Shown here: in pieces, positions 1 through 10,148 of the stretch
Position numbering within the stretch: the stretch's first letter is position 1
Layout of the letters: every line of letters begins with the position of its first letter
Source: Welwitschia mirabilis
Lineage: Eukaryota; Gnetophyta; Gnetopsida; Welwitschiales
Assembly: GCA_051453625.1 (NCBI GenBank)
Contig: JBOZIK010000001.1
Span: forward strand, 23,274,546 to 23,327,466
Length of the DNA stretch: 52,921 nucleotides
Reading direction: 5' to 3'
The notes under the pieces: generated by a model
Told to the model about the DNA's origin: nothing
Seen by the model: only the letters and a program-made list of their open reading frames with translations
Database searches by the model: none
Made by a program: the position numbers and the translations under genes

Positions 1-1
1 A

Positions 2-391
2 ATGAAATTAGTAATGAGAGAAGTTAAGAGATCAAAATTAACTTCTTGATTCATTGGACCATTTAAAATATTAGAAAGAGTTGGACTTGTTGCATATAAG
101 CTTGCTATAGCTCCTAAATTATTGCACATACATGATGTTTTCCATGTAAGTTGCTGAGAATATATATTGTAGATCCTTCTTATGTCTTAAATTAGTCTCA
201 TATTTAGGTGAAACTAGATTGCTTATCTATAAAGAAGCCAGAAGAAGTACTGGATCAATGAATTATAAATTCATGAAATAGAGAGATCCATCAAGTAAAA
301 ATAAAGTGGAGTAATCAAAGTTCTGATTAAGCTACTTCAGATATAGAGGAAACAATGAAAAATTAATACCTAAATTTGTTGAAATCTCATA
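2..391 (+). pseudogene. Ty3/gypsy integrase C-terminus with chromodomain-like tail (fragment)
   Basis: The reading frame from base 2 gives the C-terminal part of a plant chromovirus integrase. It contains FIGPFKILERVGLVAYKLA and then IHDVFHVS, which match the conserved GPF-AYRL-VFHVS block of Tekay/Del elements. A second stretch reads KPEEVLDQ, VKIKWSNQ and SDIEETMKN, matching the chromodomain-like tail with its usual LVKVLW and TWE words. Stops replace residues that are normally Arg, Gln or Trp, and at least one frameshift separates the two blocks. The catalytic core lies upstream of the window. The end of coding is followed by a purine tract and an LTR start, as expected for the 3' end of such an element. 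Confidence 0.85.
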
Positions 392-965
392 ATATGTAGT
401 TAGATGTTCTTAAGCTCTTTATGTATGTTGATTCCTAGAAGTGAATTAATCTAAGTTGCGGAGGATGTCATATCCCATATTTTGTAAATCTTAATTACTT
501 GGATATTAACTATATTAAGCTTTAAATTAGATGATGAATTACGCTTCTTTAAATGCCTTATCAAAATAAGAAGGTATTTTAAATTAACCTTAGCTTGTAA
601 TTTTCATAATTTACAACAAAAATAATAATAATTATGTTAGAAGGTTTTTCCAAGATCAACTATCCAAACATTTAAAATTAAATAACCCCATTATGCAAGT
701 TATTAGAATTATATTATAAAAATAATAAATTAAAAATTTCAAGAGGACATAATAATATACTTTATGTCTTATTTACTCATTTAAATTTTTGGTAAATGTG
801 ATAGGTGTACTATATTATGAATAAAAATTCTCTTCCTTGTGTTATGTGATTGATAGATTTTATGCATTGTGAAATAAATGAACATGTAAATAAGTACATG
901 CACTCTTACCTAGAACCAATGATGATAAATGAGTAGATTTACGTTACCATGACTTCTATCTTCTT

Positions 966-1480
966 GAAATGTGTAAGGGCACTTGGTTCACAGCAAATTT
1001 ATTATTTTATTCATTTGAATTGAAGAGTTTATCTTATTATGCCATATGACAATATTGAGAATTGTACATTTATTCTTTTGATGCATGTTTTAAATTAATC
1101 AAACTCAGTTATAAGCCTATAAAGGATTATGAAGAATTAAGAAAGAGCTAGCATGAGGAAATAATGCATTATGGTTNNNNNNNNNNNNNNNNNNNNNNNN
1201 NNNNNNNNNNNNNNNNNNNNNNNNNNNNNNNNNNNNNNNNNNNNNNNNNNNNNNNNNNNNNNNNNNNNNNNNNNNNTTGAGATGTATAAGGGCACTTTGG
1301 TCATAGCATCCTCATTTCTTTATTCATTAGAATTGAAGAGTTTATCTCATTATGCCACATGGCAATTTTGGTATTATGCATTTATTCTTTTAATGTATGT
1401 CTTGGATGAATTAAACTTACTTATGAGCCTATGAAGGATTAAAAGAGTTAATATGAGGAAATGACACATTTAATTAACCT
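966..1480. repeat. Duplicated flanks around the gap 1177-1276
   Basis: About 200 bp before the gap (from 966) reappears after it (from 1277). Shared words include gaagagtttatct and the run ending gagcctatgaaggatt. The copies differ at many positions. This is one of a series of gap-flanking duplications in the window and is more likely an assembly overlap than a biological tandem repeat. Confidence 0.7.
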
Positions 1481-1633
1481 TGCTAATTGAAGCAAGAAGA
1501 TTACTCACCGTAACTAGGTGTATAAGTTATAAATATGATCTCTTTTTATACTCTAATGTCACTTATTACTCATCCCACTTATCAATGCTAAATCATGTGA
1601 TCTTTTGATTTTGAGCTATGTGCCTTTTTTTAT

Positions 1634-1642
1634 TTATATAAA
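1634..1642 (+). promoter_or_regulatory. TATA-like box in the LTR
   Basis: The sequence ttatataaa is followed within 60 bp by a CT-rich stretch. Its position inside a probable gypsy LTR suggests the LTR core promoter. No transcript evidence is available. Confidence 0.35.
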
Positions 1643-2200
1643 GAGATCCTTTCTTTTCTTGTAGAAAGGAGATACTTTTCCATTTTTTTCATATAAGTAA
1701 ATTTCCTTCTTTGCTCTTTCTTTCTTTTATTCTCTTACTTGTGGAGCTTAAAGCTTCGCAGCTTGGAGCTAATACACTTTTAAACTTGAATCTTCTTATA
1801 TCTTTAACTATAAAAAACTTACTAATCTTTCTAAGTAAGTTCTTTACTCTTATTGTCCATATTATCTATTTTTAAGATTCTAGTGGAATGAAGTGATATT
1901 TCATTAGAAAATTATTTATAGTTTTATGTGATTATGTTATAAGATATAATTCCCTTCCATTGGCTTTGACTAAGACACTGGGGAGATATGAGGGGTCTTT
2001 TATGCTTGGTGATGGAGGTTACTAATAGATGATTATGGCTAAGTAACCAGAGGGTTTACTATTTTAAAAAAAATAAATTTGATTACCCATGTTTATTTTA
2101 ATATTTTATTTTTATATATTGTACATTAGGCCCATCTTAGTAGGGGCAAAATCTGATCCTCATAAAATATTTTTTAGATTAATATTCCTTCATGGTAATC

Positions 2201-3490
2201 TTAAGGCTTATAGCAAATGGTTTCTTTTGAATTGAGTTGATCTTTCTTTCTATAATAATTTGAATTAGTAATTTAGTTAATATATTTTGTAAATAATTAG
2301 TTAGTATACCCACTATTTTACTGATTTAAATTATTGCATAACTAGTTATAGAAACTTTAGCATATTTTTGTTACGGTGAAAATTAAATTTCTAGAATAGA
2401 AGCATAGGATAAAACATCATAGCTTATTAATTAGTAGAGATAAATTAGTGAATTTTTTATAAGTATAGGATTGTGTTTTGAATGTAAAAATGTAAAACAG
2501 TACTTTTTATGATGTGCAATTATTTTTAAAAATTTATTTGTTAAAATATTTTAAAAATAAATGTAGAAAATAGTAAGTAATTAATTTACATTTCTATAAC
2601 TATTTAGATATCTATAAACATAAGCATCCTAAGTTGTAGAAAATTAAATAAGCTTTCCAAAACATCTTGAATCATTTAAAAAATAAAAGTTTTTTGAAAG
2701 TTAAGGTCATTTTAGTGTATTGCAGTAGGACTGTAATTTTAAAACATTTGATAGTTTTTAACCTTAGATGATGACCTTAGAAATAAAATTTTTAGAATTC
2801 CAAGATAGTTTAAGTTACATTTTGAGGATCCTATTATGTGTCTAGTTTATCAAAATATACTGTAATTTATTTTTTTCATAATTAATTATTATTAATTTTT
2901 AAGTATGATATCTTCTTAGAGCTAAAAAATGTTATAATTAAGGTATTAAACTATAGAAAAATTGTTACATAAAATTTTATAGGGATTTTGAGTATAAAGA
3001 TATGTTCCTATTAGTAGCCCTAAGTTAAATTACTTAGAAAAAATATTTTCTTTTTAGTAATACCTCTTTTACGTTTTTGTTTGTCTTACTTTAAATGTGT
3101 ATGCTTGTAAGTGTTTTCACATTAGTAGCTTAAGTAACATAAATAGTCTATGACTTATCACTTATTTTCTTGACTTATAATATAGTCATATGAATTTTGG
3201 ATAGAGAGTTATATTTTAACAATCTTGGTTGAGCCAAACTTTATNNNNNNNNNNNNNNNNNNNNNNNNNNNNNNNNNNNNNNNNNNNNNNNNNNNNNNNN
3301 NNNNNNNNNNNNNNNNNNNNNNNNNNNNNNNNNNNNNNNNNNNNACTTTATTTTGTTTACATTTATTGCACCAATCTATGGAGATTGTTATATAAGCATG
3401 GAAGAATGTTTCTAGGATTAACATAGCTCTAGGTATGGTTTAGTTTCTTTAAGTACATTTTTAAGATATAATTTGATACATTTGAATATA
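2201..3490. other. AT-rich non-coding stretch, nothing recognised
   Basis: No reading frame of useful length or recognisable motif is present on either strand. A 100-N gap lies at 3245-3344. Its flanks share only about 7 bases (actttat), the weakest overlap of the 100-N gaps. Part of the stretch may still be LTR of the upstream chromovirus element. Confidence 0.6.
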
Positions 3491-3835
3491 TTTATTATTA
3501 TTGAAAGAAAGAAAAGAAAGGAATATTTCCTTTATTTAGATAAGGGAAAAAAAAACAATATTTCCTTTATTTAGATTTTCATTATTGTAATCTTGAATAT
3601 AGAGATGTTCTAGTATNNNNNNNNNNNNNNNNNNNNNNNNNNNNNNNNNNNNNNNNNNNNNNNNNNNNNNNNNNNNNNNNNNNNNNNNNNNNNNNNNNNN
3701 NNNNNNNNNNNNNNNNAAAAGAAAGGAATATTTCCTTTATTTAGATAAAGGAAAAAAAACGATATTTCCTTTATTTAGATTTTCATTAATGTAATCTTGA
3801 ATATAGAGATGTTCTAGTATGCTTGTTTTCTTTTT
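3491..3835. repeat. Duplicated flanks around the gap 3617-3716 with an internal 19-bp repeat
   Basis: About 105 bp ending at 3616 recurs after the gap with only a few differences. Each copy contains the word atatttcctttatttagat twice, separated by a purine-rich spacer of about 16 bases. The two-fold inner repeat is seen on both sides and therefore belongs to the underlying sequence. The outer duplication is attributed to the gap. Confidence 0.75.
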
Positions 3836-4639
3836 TATAATTGTTTCTACAAAATGAACCTAATGAAGATTAGAATTATTATAACTACATAAACAATACA
3901 TTCAATCTCTATGATGGGTTGCATTGTATACATTTATGTGGTATATTCATTGACAGGACTTAACTAAGATAATTCTAATGATGATCATCCCTTACACTTG
4001 GAGCTCATCACTAAGGTGGGTTACATTGCATTTTTCTTATGATANNNNNNNNNNNNNNNNNNNNNNNNNNNNNNNNNNNNNNNNNNNNNNNNNNNNNNNN
4101 NNNNNNNNNNNNNNNNNNNNNNNNNNNNNNNNNNNNNNNNNNNNNNNNNNNNNNNNNNNNNNNNNNNNNNNNNNNNNNNNNNNNNNNNNNNNNNNNNNNN
4201 NNNNNNNNNNNNNNNNNNNNNNNNNNNNNNNNNNNNNNNNNNNNNNNNNNNNNNNNNNNNNNNNNNNNNNNCATGTTTGTATGGTTTAAAATCTAAAGTA
4301 GAACCAACTCATGTCTGGAGGATGGCCAGATGTCAAGTTAGAATGCCATTAATTGGAGTTGCAATTTTCTATTATATTAGTTAGGTATTATTTTTAAACT
4401 TATCCATGTATGTTTATAATCAGTTTAAATCTTCTCAAATATTTACAAGATATCTTATTATATGACAAAAACTAGGAAGAAATTGAGGATACAAACCTAA
4501 CATTGCTATTGTTTGTAAATCCAAATAATCTAAAAATTAATTATAGGTAAATATATAAGATTAATATGATTTTTTTTGGAATATAGAAATGCCAGTAAAG
4601 GAATAATTAAAATTTAATCCTAAGTTATGCTATGTATAT
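3836..4639. other. Unassigned stretch with a 227-N gap, downstream of the copia RT
   Basis: A copia element read on the minus strand should have its RNase H and 3' LTR here. I cannot find a convincing RNase H motif on the minus strand between 4272 and 4640, nor a copy of the LTR seen at 9925-10148. Two gtgggttacattgcat-like words occur near 3912 and 4015. The gap 4045-4271 may hide the missing part. Confidence 0.4.
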
Positions 4640-5665
4640 TAGGTAATAATATTAAAGAAGAAAAGTATAGAAAAGAAAATAGAGGAAGAGGATCTAGAGA
4701 GAGTTTACACCAAACTAAACACCTAGTCTAGTGATTATTAGATATAACAGACTTCTTATAAGAGAGCAATATAAAGTAGCATCAGTGACTGGTAAGTCAT
4801 ATTTCTTGGTGACTTTAGTATTTATTGGAAGTGAAGTGTAAGATAACTTGTAATTTGTCATATTAAAGTTTTCCAAAAGGATTTCAGTAAACTTAGGCTA
4901 ATATAAGCAAACTGAAAAGGGATTATGTTTAACTTAGAGCCCAAGGAAGTATGTCATTTCTCTAAGATCAGTTATTTCAATTTTTTTCATCATTTACAGA
5001 AAAATCTTATTCATTTAAGTTGAAGATGAGAAATAGATAAGATCATCACATATAAACAAACCAATGTGTAGTCAGAATCCACTATTTTCTTGTAAATATT
5101 CATTTTTTAAGAAAGAAGTTAAAAGCTTGAGTTAATGAAAAAATCATAAATCCTCTTGACCAGGACCATGGTATGTGTTTAAGTTCATATAAGGCTTTAT
5201 TTAAACAATAAACATGATTAGGATATTTTTCATTTACAAAATCTTGTGGTTGTTTAACATATACTTATTCATCTAGATAGCCATTTAGAAAAGCAATCAT
5301 AATATAAAGTTGAAGAATATGGGCATTTAATTTTACTGCAATGACAAAGAGTATGCAAACAGATTTCACTCATGAGACTAGTGTAAAACTTTCTTCAAAT
5401 TCATGACCCTGACATGGATTATAACCTTTAGTGAGAAGACAAGCCTTAAATTTTTCAATGAAGCTAATCTAGTCACGTTTAACATAGAAAACCAATGGTA
5501 GGTTTATGGTGTTTATGGTGAGGACATGAGATTAGTATCCATGTGTGGTTTTTATCAATTTGATGTAGCTTGTGATGCATCGTAGTTAGCCACTATGGAT
5601 GTTTCAAAGATTGTTCTACTATGCGAGGTTCAATCTCAACTTTCCCCTTCACTATAGCAATAAGC
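4640..5665 (-). pseudogene. Copia reverse transcriptase (decayed)
   Basis: On the minus strand, 5665-5480 reads EPRIVEQSLKHP and then IDKNHTW, the usual lead-in to copia RT. The RT follows with IEKFKACLLTKGYN, HILQLYIMIAFLNGYLDE, YVKQPQDFVNEKYPNHVYCL and NKALYELKH, all recognisable against the family words FKARLVAKGY, SAFLNGYL and KALYGLKQAPR. Further on, MTYFLGSKLN and SLIRSLLYL match the late RT blocks. Stops and several frameshifts break the frame. The YVDD catalytic word falls in a frame-shifted part and appears as ICDDLIYFS near 5060. RNase H was not identified downstream. Confidence 0.85.
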
Positions 5666-5699
5666 AACATATAGTTGAGATCGTTATAACTATAAAGAG

Positions 5700-7590
5700 A
5701 AGCATATTTAGGGGGGAAAAGAGTTTAATGAAAAATAAGATGTAGTATGGCATGGGGTGAAAAAATAGAAAAGCATGTGAGGATAAGGTAGGGGGTACAA
5801 TGGAGAAAGTAACATTATTAAGTTGTAGGGAGAGGGATATAGGGGAATGTANNNNNNNNNNNNNNNNNNNNNNNNNNNNNNNNNNNNNNNNNNNNNNNNN
5901 NNNNNNNNNNNNNNNNNNNNNNNNNNNNNNNNNNNNNNNNNNNNNNNNNNNATAAGGTAGGGGGTACAATAGAGAAAGTAACATTATTAAGTTGTAAGGA
6001 GAGGGATATAGGGGAATGTATGTGGAAGGTTAAGATGATAGTAGGGAAAGGGTTAAAAGAGTAGAAGGGTACCCCTCAACAGAAAATGGAGGTGAAGGGG
6101 TAAGAAATGCTATTAAGAAAGGGGAATATTTACCCCCTAAAAAATATTAAAGTGGGCCAAAAGTTCATAGGCCCAATAGTTGTACAAATAATGATGAAGA
6201 AAATGGGGAGGTAGAAACCAAGAAGAAAGGTGGTTAGATAACATGCCACCTTTGACATAATGTTGTGGGCAAAGAAGAAGCATGGTTAAAAAAAATGCAA
6301 TAGATGGAGGAAGCTAACATAGAAAGAATGCCATGTGAGTGGAAAATGTGGAAGGGTGAGAAAGATGAAACGTCGTTGACTTTGCCACCTCTGTCATTGC
6401 TTAGGCATATTACTCAAGACTACAATGGACACCGTCACCTTCGACTTGCCACTGAACTTCATCCAAATGCCCTCAAGGGCACCATCATCATAGATGCTTT
6501 GTGAGGTGAGGGCACCGAAGAAGGCTGAGCTAGAGAGCAACATTGACTTGACGGTGTGATGTCGAAAAACGGAGGAGGCACGTTGAGAAGCGAAGATGCT
6601 GCCTTTGGTTGAGGAACAGGCAAGGCTGAAGGGTGCGAGCGCATGCTTCATCCAAAAAGATGCAAGCAGGGTTGCAGAGCCGTTGAGGGTGGTCGTCAGG
6701 ACGAGAGGAGAGACAAGGGATGTCGACACAGTGGAGAACGTAGTACAGTGCAGGGCAGACGGCGGTTGCGGAGGCTGAAGCAGTGATGTCTTTGCCGGCA
6801 ACGGCAGCATGGGCAGTGGGTAAGACGCAGGAAAGAAGAGACGTCCTGCAGATGTTGGAGAGAACGCGCCGTGATGCTGGGTGTTTAGAAGTGGCTGCAG
6901 AAGTGCTGGTGGAAACGAGGACAATGAAGAAGTGGATGACGGTAGCTGTTGTTGCGCAAGGACATTGTGCACAGCAGTATCTTGCTGAAGAAAGATTGGG
7001 CAAACATAAATGGCGAGTCTGAGCTACATTAAGAGGAAGGAGATGTTGAAGCATTGTTATGGGCGCACTGAGCGCCGTGTGCCGAACGAGTAAAGCGACA
7101 GCAGAAATTCCCAGAGAACGAGTGGCAGACGCATTATCATTGGGTGCATAGGTGAGGTGTGGAGGAGCCATTGCTGGCAGGGGAGCATGAGGAATGAGGG
7201 TGAGCGAAACTTTCAGTGAATAAGGATTGGGAGTGGGCAGGGAAGTGAATATGAGTGAAAAAAGGGAAGGGGGAATTTATAGATAAGGTAGGATACATGG
7301 TATTAGATGAAAGGGGTAGGGTAGGGTTATTTAGGAAAAGAGTAGTATTATAAATAAAGGAGTTAGGGTTTAAAGAAGAAAATTCATTTGGGGGGTGTAT
7401 TATAGGAATATGTAAGGGGAGAGAGGAGGAATTTGAAGAAGTTGGTAAGGGTGGGAAAGAGGAAAAGATAAGGAAAGAGGAGATAGAAAGGGTGGAGGAA
7501 TGGAAATGTGGGGAAATAAAAGTAACGGGGGTAGATTGGGGTAATGAATGTTTAGAGATGGAGGTATGGGAGGGTAGGATATGTGACTAT
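5700..7590. other. Purine-biased block with a GC-rich core between copia integrase and RT
   Basis: The plus strand is strongly purine-rich at 5700-6290 and 7200-7570 (runs of g and a such as ggtagggggtacaat). The core, about 6300-7220, is GC- and CpG-rich, unlike the rest of the window. On the minus strand the core has two overlapping open frames of 192 and 213 codons (6972-6394 and 7171-6530). Both are low in complexity and rich in Ser, Leu, Pro and Ala, and neither matches a domain I know. A TATA-like tctataaattcccc on the minus strand (about 7280) precedes an ATG at 7171. The block may be an insertion, a captured gene fragment, or an unusual linker of the element. A 69-bp duplication flanks the gap 5852-5951. 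Confidence 0.5.
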
Positions 7591-8430
7591 TTTTAATAGT
7601 AGATGAAAAATTGGACATACTGTCTTTAACAAAAATTACATCTGTTGATACTAGTAATTCTCGCTATTCCAAATGAAAATAGCAAAATGCTTTAGAACTA
7701 GAATAATATCTAAAAAATTGTAAACCTTTTCATCTAACTTTTAGCGATGTTGATCAAGTATCTTCACATAGCAAAGTGAGCCAAAAAGTTTTAAATAAGA
7801 AATCATTAACTTGCTTCCATGCCATAACTAATATAGTATTATGTTGTCTAGATTTTGGAAGGTATTTGATTTAAGATACAAATAGCGATAGCACATGCTT
7901 CACTCCAAAAGGCATTGTGTAAGCTACTTTGATGTAGAACACATCTAGTTATTGTCATGATTGTTTGATTTTTCCTGTATGCTATCCCATTCTATTGTGG
8001 AGTATATGTTGTAGTAGTTTGATGAACTATACCATTATCTTTGCAAAATTATTCAAAATAATTTGAGGTAAAATCTTTTATTCTGTTACTTCTACCTTTC
8101 TTCAAAGTATTTTCCTTTTGCATTTCTACTATATTCTTAAATACTTTAAAGTATTCTAAAGTCTAATCTTTAGTCTGAAGGAAATAACCCAATACAATCT
8201 AAAGTAATCATTAACTATTACACACAAATATAGACTTTTTCCAAAATTCATTATGTGTATTAGACCATAGAGATCCATATGCACTACATCTAAATAATTT
8301 TAGATCTATGTCTAGTCTTTGGAAATGGTAATCTCTTTTTCTTTTTTATGCACTGGTCTGACAATTTATTGAATTAGGAAGAAAAATTCAGACATACCTC
8401 TAATAAGATCTCTTTTTTGCATTGTACCCA
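7591..8430 (-). pseudogene. Copia integrase (decayed)
   Basis: The minus strand gives the GAG-pre-integrase word NFGSMGTMQKRDLIRGM, then VVHMDLYGLI and VIVNDYF of the integrase core. These are followed by DFTSNYF, CKDNGIVHQTTTTYTPQ and NGIAYRKNQTIM, NAFWSEACAIAICILNQIP, and the C-terminal LKLFGSLCYV and LLVSTDVIF. The first catalytic Asp is present in HMDLYG. The second (normally SDRGGE) reads SNRIKD, and the Glu of VAERKN is Tyr. At least three stops and two frameshifts occur. It follows directly from the protease and ends where the purine-biased block begins. Confidence 0.88.
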
Positions 8431-8539
8431 TAGATCCAAAATTAACATCTTCTCATATAAGTTGTTAAAGCCATGGATCTAATTTCATTATCCTTAGATA
8501 TTTGATATCATTCTATATCTTCAACTTATACATTCTATT

Positions 8540-8860
8540 CTAACTCATGAGAATTAATATTATTTTTTTACCATCATATTTAGTAATTTTGTATAAATCA
8601 TTAATAAATTCTACTTTGTATCCTTTAGAGTGAAGTTGTCCAATACTTAATAAGATCTTTTTCAAATCAGGAATAAGATAAATATTCAAAATAGTATATG
8701 ATCTACCTGTATCTGTAGAAATATCTACTGATCCAATTCCTATGATGATTACCTTTACACTCATACTAACAGTTACTTCTCCTTGATGTTTGTGTACATT
8801 AGTTAGTAAGGACTTGTTGCTAGCCATATGATGACTACAATTGCTACCCACATACTAAAC
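8540..8860 (-). pseudogene. Copia aspartic protease (decayed)
   Basis: An open frame of 103 codons on the minus strand reads GSNCSHHMASNKSLL, then LIPDLKKILLSIGQLHSKGY. These match the copia protease start (LDSGCSxHM) and the later VPDLKxNLLSIGQL block. The catalytic Asp-Ser-Gly triad reads Gly-Ser-Asn, so the protease would be inactive even where the frame is open. It lies between the gag zinc knuckle and the integrase, as expected. Confidence 0.87.
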
Positions 8861-8989
8861 ATTATATGTGTTTGTTAAAGGTATATCATTGGAAGTAAGA
8901 TAGGAGATTTGATCTTTTATCCCTTTAATGAAGAAAAGTTCTTCATGACTTTATTTCTCTTCTTCTTCAATATAGTGTGTAACTTCCTT

Positions 8990-9876
8990 TTTTTTATGCT
9001 TTTGCTTTAATCAACAATTTAATTCCATGTTATTTTATCTTTACAATAGTTGCACCATTTTCCAAATTTGGTTGAATTTGATCTAGGTTTAATTCATCCT
9101 TGATTTTATCCTTGATCATGATGATTTTAAGCACCATGATTGCTATTCCTTCAATCACAATTATTACAACCGCGTCCTTGATTAGATGATCGTTCTTGAC
9201 ATTAATGTTACCATGAAGATATCATTGTGCTTTTCAAGATATAAAAGGAATTTATTGTATATTTGTCATGCAATTGATTTCTTTGCTCAAAGGTTTTGAA
9301 ACTTCCAATGAGCTCGACTATTATCAATTGGTCAATTTATTTACTTTCTTCTATCACATAGATAATAGGATCATAATGCCTCACAACTGTTTAGAGAATC
9401 TTTCCCATGATATTTAATTATTTGATCTTTTCTCCACAAGTTTGTAGTGCATTTACAATATTTTAAAGACAATTGATATAATGCTCGAGATATTTAAACT
9501 CTTTTATCATAAGAGTCTCGTATTCTCTGGTGAAAATTTCTAATCTCACCTTCCTTACTCAATCCAATCCTTTATACTTGGTCGCAAGATCTTTTTAAGA
9601 TTCTTGTTCATGTGTGTGACTCACAATATTTGAAAAGGCTATATCACTAATGCTTGTCTAATGTACATAAAGTGCTCTAGCATTCTTACATTCCATGGAT
9701 GCAGGAGATGTTAGATCTGTGATGTAATTGATTCCAACATCCATCAAACCTTCGAGATTTTGGAACATCAAGAACATCCTCATCTTTATTGCTTAATAAT
9801 CATAATTTTCTCTCATAAAGAAAGGAGCATGCATGAACATAGACACAAAAGTTTTAGCTTGACTTTCTTATGCCAT
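8990..9876 (-). pseudogene. Copia gag, disabled by nonsense codons in one unbroken frame
   Basis: From an ATG at 9876 the minus strand keeps one frame for about 290 codons with no frameshift, interrupted only by stops. The N-terminal part reads FMRENYDY, stop, AIKMRMFL, matching the copia gag word GxNYxxWxxxM with a stop at the Trp. Later words include NARALYVH, VRLEIFTREYETLMIKE and VIEESK, all typical of UBN2-type gag. Near 9045 WCNYCKDKITWN is a zinc-knuckle remnant with the two Cys but without the His. Most stops sit where Gln, Trp or Arg is expected. Confidence 0.88.
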
Positions 9877-9911
9877 TTCAACTATTTAAGCTTCAACGAA
9901 AATAACCTAGA

Positions 9912-9923
9912 CTTTGATACCAA
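9912..9923 (-). other. Primer-binding site, initiator-Met tRNA type
   Basis: On the minus strand the sequence TTGGTATCAAAG lies one base after the CA that ends the LTR. It differs by one base (G to A) from TTGGTATCAGAG, the usual plant copia PBS. Confidence 0.85.
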
Positions 9924-9924
9924 T

Positions 9925-10148
9925 TGAGAGAAATCATGAACTCATAAATTCAAGATAGTTCTACAAACAACTGAATTATGTGTATATTGTGTGTATCATA
10001 CTATGAACTCAAGCCTCATTAAATAGAGATTAGTACATCCAAAAATAGAAAAGAGTAAATCAAGGAAATCCTATGGGAAAATCTCTTAGGAAGTTGAGAG
10101 AATTAAAAAAATAGAATCATAATAGATAAAATTAGGATATTGACATCA
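9925..10148 (-). repeat. Copia 5' LTR (224 bp)
   Basis: The minus strand starts TGATGTCAATATCCTAATTT and ends TTTCTCTCA, immediately before the PBS. The length is short but within the copia range. The start was chosen because the sequence beyond 10148 resumes as the minus-strand ORF also found near 24.3 kb. No partner LTR was found. Confidence 0.65.

Larger units (their letters stand above)
466..2200 (+). repeat. Probable 3' LTR of the chromovirus element (end not resolved)
   Basis: A purine-rich tract (gcggagga, 459-465) about 70 bp after the integrase tail is followed by TGTCATATCCCATATTTTG, which resembles the start of Tekay/Del LTRs. A TATA-like sequence lies at 1634 and a pyrimidine-rich stretch follows it, as in the U3-R part of an LTR. 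The matching 5' LTR is outside the window, so the 3' boundary is a guess. A 100-N gap at 1177-1276 lies inside, with related sequence on both sides. Confidence 0.5.
4640..10148 (-). mobile_element. Ty1/copia retrotransposon, decayed, 3' end not found
   Basis: Read on the minus strand, the order is LTR (10148-9925), initiator-Met type PBS, gag, protease, integrase and reverse transcriptase, which is the copia order. The LTR starts TG and ends CA. The element starts inside an ORF of a neighbouring gypsy-family sequence, so it is a nested insertion. A 1.9-kb block of different base composition separates integrase from RT. The 3' LTR and target duplication were not found, so the low-coordinate boundary is approximate. 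Confidence 0.8.

Noticed and set aside
5652-5984. Leu/Ser/Pro-rich minus-strand frame spanning a gap as a membrane protein
   Set aside because: It comes from the pyrimidine-rich strand of a purine-biased tract and crosses 100 N, so the frame has no support.
6530-7171. Minus-strand open frame of 213 codons as a host gene
   Set aside because: It overlaps another open frame of similar length in a different register, is rich in Ser, Ala, Leu and Pro, and matches no domain I know. GC-rich DNA makes long chance frames more likely. Kept only as part of the GC-rich block.
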